Below are positions 1 through 9,029 of a stretch of 64,000 nucleotides of DNA, in pieces; within the stretch, counting starts at the first letter, position 1, and each line of letters begins with the position of its first letter. The notes under the pieces were generated by a model. That model was given only the letters and a program-made list of their open reading frames with translations. It searched no databases and had not been told where the DNA came from. The DNA lies in the NCBI GenBank assembly GCA_016125075.1, contig WGMO01000004.1, positions 1-64,000 on the forward strand, given 5' to 3'. The translations under genes were made by a program, and so were the position numbers. The stretch comes from Terrimonas sp. GTDB taxonomy: Bacteria > Bacteroidota > Bacteroidia > Chitinophagales > Chitinophagaceae.

Positions 1-300
1 GGAGACGTTGCTGGAACTCAGCTTGTTCTCAAATTCCAAGTTACAGCAACGTCTCTCCGACCGGCCCCGTGTGATGGCTGGAGGACGTTGCGTCATAATC
101 TTCTTCACGCAAGGTCCCTGGCAGCCGCACAAAACCCAATCAGGAGACGTTGCTGGAACTCAAGAGTTGAGCCAGGTTACAGCAACGTCTCTCCGTCCGG
201 CCCCCGTGTGTTGGCTGAAGGACGTTGCGTCATTATCTTCTTCACGCAAGGTCCCTGGCAACCGCACAAAACCCAATGAAGAGACGTTGCTGGAACTAAG
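1..300. repeat. Tandem structured repeat, two full units and a partial third
   Basis: Units begin at about 1, 143 and 280, a period of about 137-142 bp. Each full unit carries two hairpins. In unit 1, GAGACGTTGCTG (2-13) pairs exactly with CAGCAACGTCTC (44-55), and GGACGTTGCGT (83-93) pairs with ACGCAAGGTCC (107-117) with one mismatch. Unit 2 keeps both stems while the loop of the first differs. There is no convincing protein. The tail of the unit (GTCCCTGGCAGCC then AAACCCAA) resembles parts of the dispersed repeats at 25.4 and 30.7 kb, so it may belong to the same family. The array lies directly downstream of yidD and may continue off the left edge. Confidence 0.8.
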
Positions 301-322
301 ACAGAATAAAGGACGGAAAAAT

Positions 323-553
323 TCAGGGAACTGGGTCATATCCGCTGCCACCCCAGGGATGGCATTTTGATATTCTTTTAAGGGATAACCACAACCCTTT
401 CAACACCCCATGTTTTTTCAAAGCTTCAGCTGCATAATGCGAACAGGTGGGGGTAAACCGGCAACTGGGACCCAGCCAGGGGGAAATGACCCATTGGTAT
501 ACTTTTATCAGGGCGATGAAGGGAAGACTAAGTATTTGAAGGATCAGTTTCAT
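323..553 (-). CDS. yidD: Membrane protein insertion efficiency factor YidD
   Basis: The 76-residue product has an amphipathic N-terminal stretch, the cysteine motif [11 protein letters not shown] (about 31-41) and the C-terminal [11 protein letters not shown] block typical of YidD, which helps YidC insert proteins into the inner membrane. It starts inside the 3' end of rnpA (26 bp overlap), so the two are translationally linked in the usual rpmH-rnpA-yidD order. Length is normal for the family. Confidence 0.95.
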   Translation of the reverse strand: MKLILQILSLPFIALIKVYQWVISPWLGPSCRFTPTCSHYAAEALKKHGVLKGLWLSLKRISKCHPWGGSGYDPVP

Positions 554-938
554 TTGTTATAGTGACCAGTTTTTGCAAAGCTATGCCTAGTTTCTCTTTG
601 AGAAAATGATAATCCGGCAGCTCTTTCCCGGTATAAATGAAAAACACATAGAGGATTTTGCCTTTCAATTTTGCCTGCGCCTGTAATTCCTGTTTTTGTA
701 AACGGTAGGCTTCACGGGTCAATCTTTTGACCCGGTTCCTGTCTACGGCTTTTTTGAAATGCCTCGCCGATACACCGACCCCGAATTGAAGATTTGACTG
801 GGGCCCGACGCTCCCCCGGGGGTGGACCATATACAGCACCCGGAAAGGGTGTAAAGAAAAACTAACCCCTTCGCTGAATAATTGATCGATCAGCTTACGG
901 CTTTTCAATCTTTCATTCCTGGTGAGTTTGAATTGCAT
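528..938 (-). CDS. rnpA: Ribonuclease P protein component
   Basis: The 136-residue basic protein carries the RNase P protein signature [10 protein letters not shown] (about 67-76) after the [14 protein letters not shown] strand-helix region. It binds the catalytic RNA and helps mature tRNA 5' ends. It lies between rpmH upstream and yidD downstream. A hairpin with a T-rich tail lies between rpmH and this gene and may lower its expression relative to rpmH. Confidence 0.95.
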   Translation of the reverse strand: MQFKLTRNERLKSRKLIDQLFSEGVSFSLHPFRVLYMVHPRGSVGPQSNLQFGVGVSARHFKKAVDRNRVKRLTREAYRLQKQELQAQAKLKGKILYVFFIYTGKELPDYHFLKEKLGIALQKLVTITNETDPSNT

Positions 939-951
939 CTGGGAAAAATAA

Positions 952-978
952 ATAGCTCTGATAAAATATCAGAGCTAT
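952..978 (-). terminator. Hairpin between rpmH and rnpA, terminator or attenuator
   Basis: ATAGCTCTGAT (952-962) and ATCAGAGCTAT (968-978) form a perfect 11-bp stem with a 5-nt loop. Read on the minus strand it is followed by TTATTTTT, the layout of an intrinsic terminator. It sits 14 bp upstream of rnpA, so it may terminate part of the rpmH transcripts. Stem and T-tract are seen; attenuation is inferred. Confidence 0.6.
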
Positions 979-1027
979 AAATATAGTAAGCTTCAGCTTC
1001 CTGCGGTCCTCAAACCGCGAAAATGCT

Positions 1028-1192
1028 TTACTTCAATCTTCTTTCGTCAGAAACAGTTAGCTTTTTACGGCCTTTCTTTCTGCGGCTGGCCAGCACTTTG
1101 CGTCCATTAGCGGTTTCCATTCTTTTACGAAAACCATGTACACTTTTACGACGGCGCCTGTGCGGCTGATATGTTCTTTTTTTTCCTGCCAT
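1028..1192 (-). CDS. rpmH: 50S ribosomal protein L34
   Basis: The 54-residue, very basic protein contains the L34 core: KRTYQP near the N-terminus, then [16 protein letters not shown] and [14 protein letters not shown]. The ATG at 1192 places [10 protein letters not shown] at the start. It is the first gene of the conserved rpmH-rnpA-yidD cluster. L34 is a small 50S protein that contacts 23S rRNA. Confidence 0.95.
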   Translation of the reverse strand: MAGKKRTYQPHRRRRKSVHGFRKRMETANGRKVLASRRKKGRKKLTVSDERRLK

Positions 1193-1289
1193 TTTTTTTC
1201 ATTTTCAGTTTTACAAAATACCTGTGGAGAAACAGGATCTTTAACCTTTTCAACGGGAACACCACTTCCCATTGTTTGTGAAAGGACGG

Positions 1290-1297
1290 CAAAGGTA
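1290..1297 (-). promoter_or_regulatory. Bacteroidota -7 element upstream of rpmH
   Basis: On the minus strand TACCTTTG matches the TAnnTTTG consensus of the Bacteroidota primary sigma factor. It lies about 100 bp upstream of the rpmH start. No clear TTG -33 box was found at the expected distance, so the call rests on the -7 element alone. Confidence 0.35.
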
Positions 1298-1339
1298 AGC
1301 AATGGAGCTTAGAACTGGGATGTATGAAGAAAGAAAATT

Positions 1340-2176
1340 TTAAGTCCCGGAATCAAGGTCAACATGCCGGGAGACAATATTGGCTCCATAAAAAGTAGTT
1401 GCATGATTATCAAAGTCTTCGGGCGAATCAGTGGTATAAAACAGCCTGTTTCCTCCCCTGCTGAGCTGCTGCTCCATCGCTGTATGCCGCAATAAGTAAT
1501 CCGCCAGGCTGCTCGCGACGATCTTTCCCTGCGACAGTATGGTCATGTCGGCCGGTGAGTATTCCCTGATCTTTTTCATCAGCAGGGGATAATGGGTACA
1601 GGCCAGTAAGATCGTATCAATCGCCGGGTTCTGGTCCAGTAAACTGTCGATACATTCCTTTACAAAATAATCAGCACCATCGGTTTCATATTCATTATTC
1701 TCCACCAGGGGTACCCACATGGGACAGGCCTGCTGGTACACCTGCAGATCCGGAAAAAATTTTTCAATCTCAATCAGATAGGAACCAGAACTCACCGTAC
1801 CCTTTGTGGCCAATACGCCAATCTGTTTCGAGGAGGAATAAGTACCGATGATCTCTGCCGTAGGTCTGATCACCCCGAGCACCCGCTTTGAAGCACCCAG
1901 TGCGGGTAAATCTTTTTGTTGTATGGTTCTTAAGGCTTTTGCCGAAGCCGTATTACAAGCCAGGATGATCAATGGGCAGCCCTGTTTAAAAAGCCATTGC
2001 ACACATTCAAGGGTATACTGGTATACGGTTTCAAAAGAACGGGTACCATAGGGGGTCCGGGCATTATCCCCGAAATACACATAATCATATTGTGGTAATT
2101 GCGCGACAATATCTTTCAGGATGGTGAGGCCACCATAACCTGAATCGAACACACCAATAGGGTTGATTTTTTCCAT
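1340..2176 (-). CDS. murI: Glutamate racemase
   Basis: This 278-residue enzyme converts L- to D-glutamate for peptidoglycan. The N-terminal IGVFDSGYGGLT signature is present, and the two catalytic cysteines are seen in ACNTAS (Cys74) and ACTHYPLL (Cys193). Length is normal. It closes the conserved nadK-uppS-bamA-ompH-ompH block, reading away from bamA, so envelope assembly and wall precursor supply sit together. Confidence 0.95.
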   Translation of the reverse strand: MEKINPIGVFDSGYGGLTILKDIVAQLPQYDYVYFGDNARTPYGTRSFETVYQYTLECVQWLFKQGCPLIILACNTASAKALRTIQQKDLPALGASKRVLGVIRPTAEIIGTYSSSKQIGVLATKGTVSSGSYLIEIEKFFPDLQVYQQACPMWVPLVENNEYETDGADYFVKECIDSLLDQNPAIDTILLACTHYPLLMKKIREYSPADMTILSQGKIVASSLADYLLRHTAMEQQLSRGGNRLFYTTDSPEDFDNHATTFYGANIVSRHVDLDSGT

Positions 2177-2240
2177 ACTCCCTACAAAAGTAAAACTGCC
2201 GCAGGTAAGTGCGGCAGTTTATAAAAATTAGCTTAACAAT

Positions 2241-2768
2241 TTATTTGGCGGGTGTCGCGGCTTTCGGAGGTACTTTTACATTCAGTTTTGCGGCTACCAG
2301 CGGCAGCAAATCATCTGCGGGTGGTGCTACAAGCAAGGCTTCCCTGTTGTACACATAGGCATATCCTTTCTCCTTTGCAACGTCTTCTATGGCCTTCATC
2401 ACTTTCGCATAAACGGGCTGTAATAAAGCAGATTGTTTGTTCTCAATCATGGCCTGCGCCGTACTTTGCCAGTTTTGCAATTCTGATAAGAATTCGCCGG
2501 ATTTTTTGCCTGCATCATTGCGAACAACTACGGGCTTGGTAGAATCCTTGGCAATACTGTCGTAACGCTGATATTCACCCAGGAGATAGTTAAAAGTACC
2601 AGGCAATGAATCATTCTGGTATTGGGCAAGCATCGTATCGATCTTTGCCAGTTCAGGCATTAAGGATACCATATCATCTACCCTGATATAACCGGTTTTC
2701 TGAGCCTGTACATTAACTGCAGCCATCATAAGCAATGCCGCAATAAAAATTCCTGTTATCTTTTTCAT
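2241..2768 (-). CDS. OmpH/Skp-family periplasmic chaperone (second copy)
   Basis: The 175-residue protein starts with a signal peptide (hydrophobic stretch to VQAQ, about 22). It has an Skp-like plan: a short body and a helical middle rich in K, E and Q. The motif TGYIRVDDMVSLMPE parallels AVIDTKYILDKMPE of the upstream copy. Skp-type proteins hold unfolded outer-membrane proteins on their way to BamA. It lies 72 bp downstream of its paralogue, probably in one operon with bamA. Its C-terminus is Pro/Ala/Lys-rich. Confidence 0.85.
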   Translation of the reverse strand: MKKITGIFIAALLMMAAVNVQAQKTGYIRVDDMVSLMPELAKIDTMLAQYQNDSLPGTFNYLLGEYQRYDSIAKDSTKPVVVRNDAGKKSGEFLSELQNWQSTAQAMIENKQSALLQPVYAKVMKAIEDVAKEKGYAYVYNREALLVAPPADDLLPLVAAKLNVKVPPKAATPAK

Positions 2769-2840
2769 TTACGTTTTGTTGGTGTTTATTTAAGATTTGA
2801 TTTGTATAGTTTTAGTTGCCCGTTAAGAAATCTTTAACAA

Positions 2841-3356
2841 TTAGTTCCTTACGCCCAATTCCTTCAATATATCCTCGCTTTTGTCCAGTTTTGGGTCGGC
2901 AAAGATAACAGTTATTCCTTCACTTTTATCAAGAATAAAATCATAGCTGCGCTGTACGGCCAGCTTTTGGATGGCATTGTAAACCTTGTCCTGCACGGGT
3001 TTTACCAGTTCCTGTCTTTTTTTAAACAGATCACCCTCAAAACCAAAGCGTTTACGCTGTAAATCGCGTAATTCCTTTTCCTTGACAAAAAGCTGGTCTT
3101 CCCTTTTTTTCTTGAGGTCATCTGTCAACATCACCTGCTCGGCATCAAATTCCCGGTACATCTTATCCAATTCGGCCTGTTTATCATCAATTTCCTTTTG
3201 CCATCCAGCCGCAATATCATCCAGTTGCTTTTGGGCGGCGCTGTACTCAGGCATTTTATCAAGAATATATTTTGTATCAATGACAGCATACCGCTGCGAC
3301 AAGGAGGCTGTCGTCATCAGGAAGAGGCTACATACCGCTAATACTATCTTTTTCAT
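2841..3356 (-). CDS. OmpH/Skp-family periplasmic chaperone (first copy)
   Basis: The 171-residue protein has a signal peptide (to about 20), then AVIDTKYILDKMPEY, a long charged coiled-coil region (about 40-130; DDKQAELDKMYREFDAEQ and similar), and a short C-terminal strand region with SEGITVIFADPKLD. This is the OmpH/Skp fold, a trimeric periplasmic chaperone. It follows bamA by 44 bp, the usual Bacteroidota order, and is followed by a paralogue. Confidence 0.9.
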   Translation of the reverse strand: MKKIVLAVCSLFLMTTASLSQRYAVIDTKYILDKMPEYSAAQKQLDDIAAGWQKEIDDKQAELDKMYREFDAEQVMLTDDLKKKREDQLFVKEKELRDLQRKRFGFEGDLFKKRQELVKPVQDKVYNAIQKLAVQRSYDFILDKSEGITVIFADPKLDKSEDILKELGVRN

Positions 3357-3400
3357 ATACCCAGTTTTAATGATTGAAAATGATGTTTATGGTTTCCCGT

Positions 3401-6136
3401 TTATTCAGGTTCAAACCCGAGCATAAAGGTAAATTTAGTGGCATTTTTTAAACCCTGACCCGGCTGGATCCGGTCAAAGCCAATACCGTAATCAAATCCG
3501 AGTAATCCAAACATGGGCAGATAAAAACGCATACCCACCCCGGCACTGCGGCGTAACCGGAAGGGGTTATAATCTTTAAAATCAAACCAGCCATTGGCAG
3601 CTTCAAAAAATGCCAGCCCGAAAATAGTACTGCTCGGGTTGGTGGCTAAAGGATAACGTAACTCCAGTTGGTATTTATTAAAGATGGTAAAGAACCGGCT
3701 GGCATTGGACAGATCGGGGTTCACACTGGGATCGGAGGTCTGGTATACCGGGTAGCCCCGCTGCGCAATGATATCATACCCCAGCAATCCGAAGTTATTG
3801 GTCAATCCCGCATCACCCAGCTGGAACCTTTCGAAGGGTGAAAAATCAAGTTTCTTATTATAACGACCCATGAAACCATATTTGGCGGCCAGTTTAATCA
3901 CAAACTGCCTGTTCTTATCAGCACCCATGGGTTTGCCCAATGGAACATACCATTCTGCATTAAAACGCCATTTATGGTATTCCGGGTGCTTGTACTGGTT
4001 TTCGGTTGATAAACTGGGATTGATCAGCGAATAGGGTGGTGTAAACTGCCCGCTCAAAATAAAACTGGATCCGCTTACCGGGAAAATAGGGTTCAGCACC
4101 GAAGAACGCTGTAAGGCGATCTTCAAACTGATATTGGTTGAGGTTCCATTGTTGAGGCCCTGGAAGATCGCATAATTCTTAAGCTGGTACTGGGTAAAAT
4201 TCAATGAATAGACCAGGCTGAAATAGTCATCCGGCCATTTCAACTGTTTACCCAGTGCAATGGAGAAACCACGGGCTTTCAGGTAGCTGGAGTCGGACCT
4301 TGCCTTGCTATAAGTACCGGTAAGATAATCGTATGAATTGGAGAAACGGCTGCTGTAATAACTCAGGGTCAGCGAGTTTCTTTTCTTCCCGCCAAGCCAG
4401 GGTTCGGTAAAGGAGAAATTATTTGACTTAAAGGCCCTTCCGTTCGACTGAATACGCAAACTAAGTTTTTGGCCATCCCCTGTTGGCAGCGGATCCCATG
4501 ATTTTTTGTTGAAAATATTTTTGATCGAGAAATTATTGAACGTAACGCCTAATGTACCGGTAAGCCCGATACCACCGCCCCATCCGGCAGACAATTCAAG
4601 CTGGTCGGACGATTTCTCTTCCACACTATAATGAATATCCACGGTACCATCGTCAGGGTTGGGTATCGGATTGATCCCGATCTTTTCCTGGTCGAAATAG
4701 TTCAGGTTCACCAGTTCCCTTTGGGAGCGGATCAGATCCTGGCGGCTAAACAATTCTCCTGGCAGGGTTCTGAGCTCACGACGGATCACATGTTCTTTTG
4801 TTCTTTCATTCCCGGATATCTTGATATCCTTGATCCGCGCCTGCGGGCCTTCTACGATCCTGATCTCGTGATCGATGGTATCGTTGTATACTGCAGTTTC
4901 CACGGGATCGATCCGGAAAAACAGGTAACCATCATCCATATACAATCCGCTGATGTCCCCGCCTTCCTGTGATAATTCCTTACCCAGCCGGTGATTCAGG
5001 GTCTCGATATTATAAACATCCCCTTTACGGATACCCAAAATCACATTCAGGATCGAATCTGAATATTTGGCATTCCCCTTCCAGGTGATATTGCCAAAAT
5101 AATATTTATGTCCTTCATCCACCTTAACATGAAGGTTGATGTTATTCCCGTCTTTCGAGGTAGTGGCCGTATCGCTCACGATCCTGGCATCGCGGTAGCC
5201 AACCGAATTATAGTAATTGAGGATCTTCTCCTTGTCTTCGTCAAACTTCTTCTGGTCAAATTTGGCAGAACTGAAAAGTTTGAACCGGAAATAAGGATCA
5301 AGGTAATTCTTGGTCTTGCTCAGGGAAAGGAACCCATAATCCTTCATATATTCTTTGAAGCTGGTCCGCTTATTTTCACCATAAGGTCCTTTGTTCTCAG
5401 AAGGGTGCAGGGTCAGTTTGGTTCTTTCCTTGGTTCCTTTCAACTGTTTTTTCAGTTTCAGGTCACTGACCGTATTGTTTCCGTAAAAGTTGATCTCATC
5501 GATCTTCACCTTCTTGCCACGGTCAACGATAAAAGAAAGATCGAGTGAATTAGCGATGCTGGGGCTCGTTTTCTCAATGATCTTAACCGTAACATTCTTA
5601 TATCCTTTTTCGGTAAAGTATTTCCTGATCACCTCATCCGCATTGCGGCGTGTATTTTCAGTGACGACGGTACCTTTCACCAATCCGATTTTACCCTGCA
5701 GTTCTTCCTGTTCCGATTTCTTCACACCTTCAAAATTGAAATTCCCCAGTTTGGGTCTTTCCTGTACGCTGATCTCCAGGTCCACTTTATCGTCCCGGAT
5801 CCTGGTTACAAAAATTTCAACATTGGAAAAAAGACGCTGGCGCCAGAGGTTCTGGACTGCCTTTGAAAAGATATCGGTGCCGGGGTGGATGAATTTCTGA
5901 CCCACCTGGAGACCGGAAATGGAAACAACAATGGAGGTATCAAGAAATTTTACGCCTGTTGTTGTAATAGTGTTGATCGTGTATTCTTTGGCGCGGGTGG
6001 CATTTTGCCATGCAATCAGGTCAGGGTCAACAGAGGCATTACCGGGAATGGTATCCGTCAATTGTGCTTTTGCCGATACCACAAAAAAACTCGCCACTAT
6101 TGTAAAAACACAAAATCGAATAAGAAGTCGTTGCAT
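3401..6136 (-). CDS. bamA: Outer membrane protein assembly factor BamA
   Basis: About 911 residues from the ATG at 6136, chosen because MQRLLIRFC begins a clear signal peptide ending SAKAQ; an ATG eight codons upstream would prefix charged residues. POTRA repeats follow (INTITTTGVKFLDTS, KIDEINFYGNNTVSD, KDIKISGNERTKEHV and others), then a C-terminal barrel with conserved aromatic strands ending FTFMLGFEPE. It is the core of the machine that folds beta-barrel proteins into the outer membrane. uppS is upstream and two OmpH chaperones downstream. Confidence 0.95.
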   Translation of the reverse strand: MQRLLIRFCVFTIVASFFVVSAKAQLTDTIPGNASVDPDLIAWQNATRAKEYTINTITTTGVKFLDTSIVVSISGLQVGQKFIHPGTDIFSKAVQNLWRQRLFSNVEIFVTRIRDDKVDLEISVQERPKLGNFNFEGVKKSEQEELQGKIGLVKGTVVTENTRRNADEVIRKYFTEKGYKNVTVKIIEKTSPSIANSLDLSFIVDRGKKVKIDEINFYGNNTVSDLKLKKQLKGTKERTKLTLHPSENKGPYGENKRTSFKEYMKDYGFLSLSKTKNYLDPYFRFKLFSSAKFDQKKFDEDKEKILNYYNSVGYRDARIVSDTATTSKDGNNINLHVKVDEGHKYYFGNITWKGNAKYSDSILNVILGIRKGDVYNIETLNHRLGKELSQEGGDISGLYMDDGYLFFRIDPVETAVYNDTIDHEIRIVEGPQARIKDIKISGNERTKEHVIRRELRTLPGELFSRQDLIRSQRELVNLNYFDQEKIGINPIPNPDDGTVDIHYSVEEKSSDQLELSAGWGGGIGLTGTLGVTFNNFSIKNIFNKKSWDPLPTGDGQKLSLRIQSNGRAFKSNNFSFTEPWLGGKKRNSLTLSYYSSRFSNSYDYLTGTYSKARSDSSYLKARGFSIALGKQLKWPDDYFSLVYSLNFTQYQLKNYAIFQGLNNGTSTNISLKIALQRSSVLNPIFPVSGSSFILSGQFTPPYSLINPSLSTENQYKHPEYHKWRFNAEWYVPLGKPMGADKNRQFVIKLAAKYGFMGRYNKKLDFSPFERFQLGDAGLTNNFGLLGYDIIAQRGYPVYQTSDPSVNPDLSNASRFFTIFNKYQLELRYPLATNPSSTIFGLAFFEAANGWFDFKDYNPFRLRRSAGVGMRFYLPMFGLLGFDYGIGFDRIQPGQGLKNATKFTFMLGFEPE

Positions 6137-6317
6137 GGTTGAATGTTCAAAGTCAGTCAAAATCCTTAAGCTATTTTCAAAAAAAGCCCCTGACAGGCTT
6201 TCCCAATCTTATTGAGGGGGCAAAATAAAGGTAAATTTTTGAAGTCTATGTTAAAAAGAGGTGTGGAACAGGCTGATTTTAACGCATTTTTGGCCTATCG
6301 CAGAAAAACCAGGCTGT

Positions 6318-7076
6318 TTAAGCACCCTGCCCCATTTTCATTTGATCCCCCGTTTTGCCAAAACGTCTTTCCCGGGCCTGGTAATCGAGGATGGCTTCGT
6401 ATAGATTTTCTTTCCTGAAATCGGGCCAGCGTACATTGGTAAAATACAATTCTGCATAGGCCAGCTGGTATAGCAGGAAATTGCTGATCCTGTATTCACC
6501 ACTGGTCCTGATCATGAGTTCCGGGTCGGGGAAATTACTGGTGGCCAGGTGTTGCTGCAGGGTATCCTGATTGATCTCCTCCACCTTGAGATCCCCTTTT
6601 TTAACCTGCCAGGCAATATTCTTTACGGCATTGAGCAGTTCCCATCGGCCGCTATAACTCAGGGCCATGATCAGGTTGAGCCCCGTATTGTCTTTTGTGA
6701 TTTCAAGGGCCTCGTTGAGTTCGGCCCTTGCATATTCCGGCAGCATGGTCATATCGCCGATCACATGTAATTTGATATTGTTCTTATGCAGGCTATCCAC
6801 CTCTTTCCTGATCGTGTTCACGAGCAATTCCATCAAACCCACCACTTCATATTCGGGCCGGTCCCAGTTTTCCGTCGAAAATGCATAGAGGGTCAGGTAA
6901 CCGATGCCCAGTTCAGCACAGCCTTCCACGATGTTTCTTACACTTTCCACACCGTGAAAATGCCCGAACAACCTGTCTTCTCCCTTTTCCCTGGCCCATC
7001 GGCCGTTCCCATCCATGATGATGGCAATATGATTGGGGAGACGGGATTTATCAATTTTTTCGATTAAATCAGACAT
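6318..7076 (-). CDS. uppS: Isoprenyl transferase (undecaprenyl diphosphate synthase)
   Basis: The 252-residue cis-prenyltransferase has the IIMDGNGRWA motif (catalytic Asp22), GHFHGVESV, YAFSTENW, and the C-terminal RTSGEYRISNFLLYQLAYAE region. It makes the C55 lipid carrier for peptidoglycan and polysaccharide from IPP and FPP. It sits between bamA and the DUF6089 gene, consistent with an envelope-biogenesis operon. Confidence 0.95.
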   Translation of the reverse strand: MSDLIEKIDKSRLPNHIAIIMDGNGRWAREKGEDRLFGHFHGVESVRNIVEGCAELGIGYLTLYAFSTENWDRPEYEVVGLMELLVNTIRKEVDSLHKNNIKLHVIGDMTMLPEYARAELNEALEITKDNTGLNLIMALSYSGRWELLNAVKNIAWQVKKGDLKVEEINQDTLQQHLATSNFPDPELMIRTSGEYRISNFLLYQLAYAELYFTNVRWPDFRKENLYEAILDYQARERRFGKTGDQMKMGQGA

Positions 7077-7096
7077 TATTGTACTGTTGGAACAAT

Positions 7097-7104
7097 CAAA
7101 AATA
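7097..7104 (-). promoter_or_regulatory. -7 element upstream of uppS
   Basis: On the minus strand TATTTTTG matches TAnnTTTG, 20 bp upstream of the uppS ATG. A matching -33 box is not evident. Confidence 0.3.
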
Positions 7105-7158
7105 CAATAAAGGGCAGTAAAATGCCTTCCGGAAAATAAAAGGGTTATTCTGCAAATA

Positions 7159-8010
7159 CTAATTCACGGTCGGGCACCTGTAGGATTGCAGGTTAAACGT
7201 GAGGTGAAGCATGGCCGTCATAAACTGGTCTTTTTGCTTGCTGTTCCCGCGCTGACGCCCTTCGATACCTATTGGCGGACCTAGTTCATAAGAACGGTCG
7301 GACAAAAGAAATGCAGGCGAAGGACTGCCATCCGGTAAAAGAGGGAAAGCGGCTGCGCCCGGATACGTGGTGCTTACATCATCGAGATAATCCGTATTGG
7401 TAAAGCGGTGTAAAATTTCTATACCGATATTCATCCTTTCATTGAGGGAATACTTGAACCCTACCCCAAAGGGTATGCTTACCGCCATGGAAGAATAAGG
7501 CTTGCGGTCGGGATAAAGCGACGATCCCTGGCCTTCGGTATTCAAAGGACGCAAATAATATTTTTCACCCGCCAGGTAAGCATAGGGATCATAACTGAAA
7601 ATACCCACCCCAAATGTGATATAGGGCGTATAATTATATCCCGGTTCTCCCGGCATAAACCGGAAAAAATTAAAGTCGCCCTGGAGCGAAAGCTCCCATA
7701 CATTACTGTTAAAACTCAGGTTCCTGTTCACCATCACAGGATTATGGGTATTGTACACATCGGAATAACCCAGTTGGGCAAAACTGGCCCCGATCCTGGC
7801 AGCGATATAATTACCGAAATTTTTTCTAAAAAACAGGGTGGCAGCAGGTTTGAGACGGTCCAAATGCGCCCTTGTATTGAGATCTCCAAAATAATGCGCC
7901 ACACCAAAACCAACACCAAATTCACCTTCCTGAACAGTTGCCTGTGGCTGGGCCAAAAGAGTTCCCGGTACCAAAATGGCTAAAACGATAAATAATTTAC
8001 CTGAAAACAT
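7159..8010 (-). CDS. DUF6089-type outer membrane beta-barrel protein
   Basis: About 283 residues from the ATG at 8010, which gives a clean signal peptide (MFSGKLFIVLAILVPG to LLAQ). The rest is aromatic and glycine-rich with alternating strands (GEFGVGFGVAHYFGDLNTR, TPYITFGVGIFSYDP, IPFGVGFKYSLNERMNIGIE), the pattern of a small outer-membrane barrel. The YFGDLN and GVGFKY motifs resemble the DUF6089 proteins found between nadK and uppS in Chitinophagaceae. Its function is unknown; position suggests an envelope role. Confidence 0.8.
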   Translation of the reverse strand: MFSGKLFIVLAILVPGTLLAQPQATVQEGEFGVGFGVAHYFGDLNTRAHLDRLKPAATLFFRKNFGNYIAARIGASFAQLGYSDVYNTHNPVMVNRNLSFNSNVWELSLQGDFNFFRFMPGEPGYNYTPYITFGVGIFSYDPYAYLAGEKYYLRPLNTEGQGSSLYPDRKPYSSMAVSIPFGVGFKYSLNERMNIGIEILHRFTNTDYLDDVSTTYPGAAAFPLLPDGSPSPAFLLSDRSYELGPPIGIEGRQRGNSKQKDQFMTAMLHLTFNLQSYRCPTVN

Positions 8011-8098
8011 GATTGCAAAATAAGACTTCAAAAAATTAAAACGAAAAAAACCACTGGCCATTGCCTGATATTTAACAGAAACCGGTTTCCGGACCCTC

Positions 8099-8977
8099 TT
8101 AGTTTCTCCTGTCCAGCCCCCATGTTAACTTGTTATGCAGTGTCTGGAGAAAATTATTCTCGTTCAGCCTCACCAGTTTCAGCTCAAACGCTTCTTTCCG
8201 CACCGCCAGCTGAACATTCTTGTTCACGATCTCCCTTCTGGAATCCATGGCACAGATCACCTGGTCTGACCGGCTTTCTATTTCAAAGGAAATGATATTA
8301 TTATCCGGCACCACAATGGACCTCACATTCAGGTTATGCGGCGCAACGGGTGTGATCAGAAAACTGCCCGAATCGGGAAATACGATGGGGCCATTGCAAC
8401 TGAGAGAATACCCGGTTGATCCGGTAGGTGTCGCCACAATCAATCCATCGCACCAGTAAGTATTGAGAAACTCCCCGTTCAGGTAGGTATGTACCTTGAT
8501 CATGGGTGCCGTATCCCGTTTATGAATCGCAAATTCATTGAGTGCAAAAGGTGTATGTCCGAATAAGGGGAGGTCTGCATCCAGGTGGATCATGGTCCTT
8601 TTCTCCACCACATAAGTGCCCTTCATCAGGGCTTTCACGGCCACTTCCAGTTCATCCTTACCGATACTGGCCAGGAAGCCCAGCCGGCCGAAATTGATCC
8701 CCACCACCGGGATATTTTTATCCTGTACCAGGGTGATCGTATCCAGTAAAGTGCCATCGCCTCCCAGGCTGACCACAAAATCAATCTGTTCATTCAGGTC
8801 TTCCGGCAGATAAAAAGTCGTGGTATTTACGGGCAGGTGTATCCGGTCTTTCAGGTTTTGAAAAAAGGGCAGGAATACCAGGGGCTGGATCTGCTGGGCC
8901 GCCAGCTCATCAAAAAAAGACTGAACATCCTTGCGTTGTTCCTCTTCCATCACCCGGCTGTAAATAGCAACTTTCAT
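8099..8977 (-). CDS. nadK: NAD kinase
   Basis: The 292-residue enzyme phosphorylates NAD to NADP. The GGDGTLLD motif (about 72-79) with its catalytic Asp is intact. Further family landmarks are GINFGRLGFLA, the ALNEFAIHK stretch and TPTGSTGYSLSCNGPIV. Length is normal. It lies upstream of the DUF6089-uppS-bamA genes on the same strand with short gaps. Confidence 0.95.
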   Translation of the reverse strand: MKVAIYSRVMEEEQRKDVQSFFDELAAQQIQPLVFLPFFQNLKDRIHLPVNTTTFYLPEDLNEQIDFVVSLGGDGTLLDTITLVQDKNIPVVGINFGRLGFLASIGKDELEVAVKALMKGTYVVEKRTMIHLDADLPLFGHTPFALNEFAIHKRDTAPMIKVHTYLNGEFLNTYWCDGLIVATPTGSTGYSLSCNGPIVFPDSGSFLITPVAPHNLNVRSIVVPDNNIISFEIESRSDQVICAMDSRREIVNKNVQLAVRKEAFELKLVRLNENNFLQTLHNKLTWGLDRRN

Positions 8978-9029
8978 GAAAAAAATTAATATTATCCTGA
9001 ATAATCAAAAGGGGCCGCAAGGACCGTTT

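Noticed and set aside
8-370. Open frame of 120 codons across the tandem repeat
   Set aside because: It runs through repeat units and hairpin arms, repeats the same peptide in each unit, and overlaps yidD. The sequence is better explained as structured repeat.
3401-3430. tRNA-like TTCAGGTTCAAACCC near the 3' end of bamA
   Set aside because: It lies in the bamA coding sequence and the acceptor, D and anticodon arms cannot be built around it.
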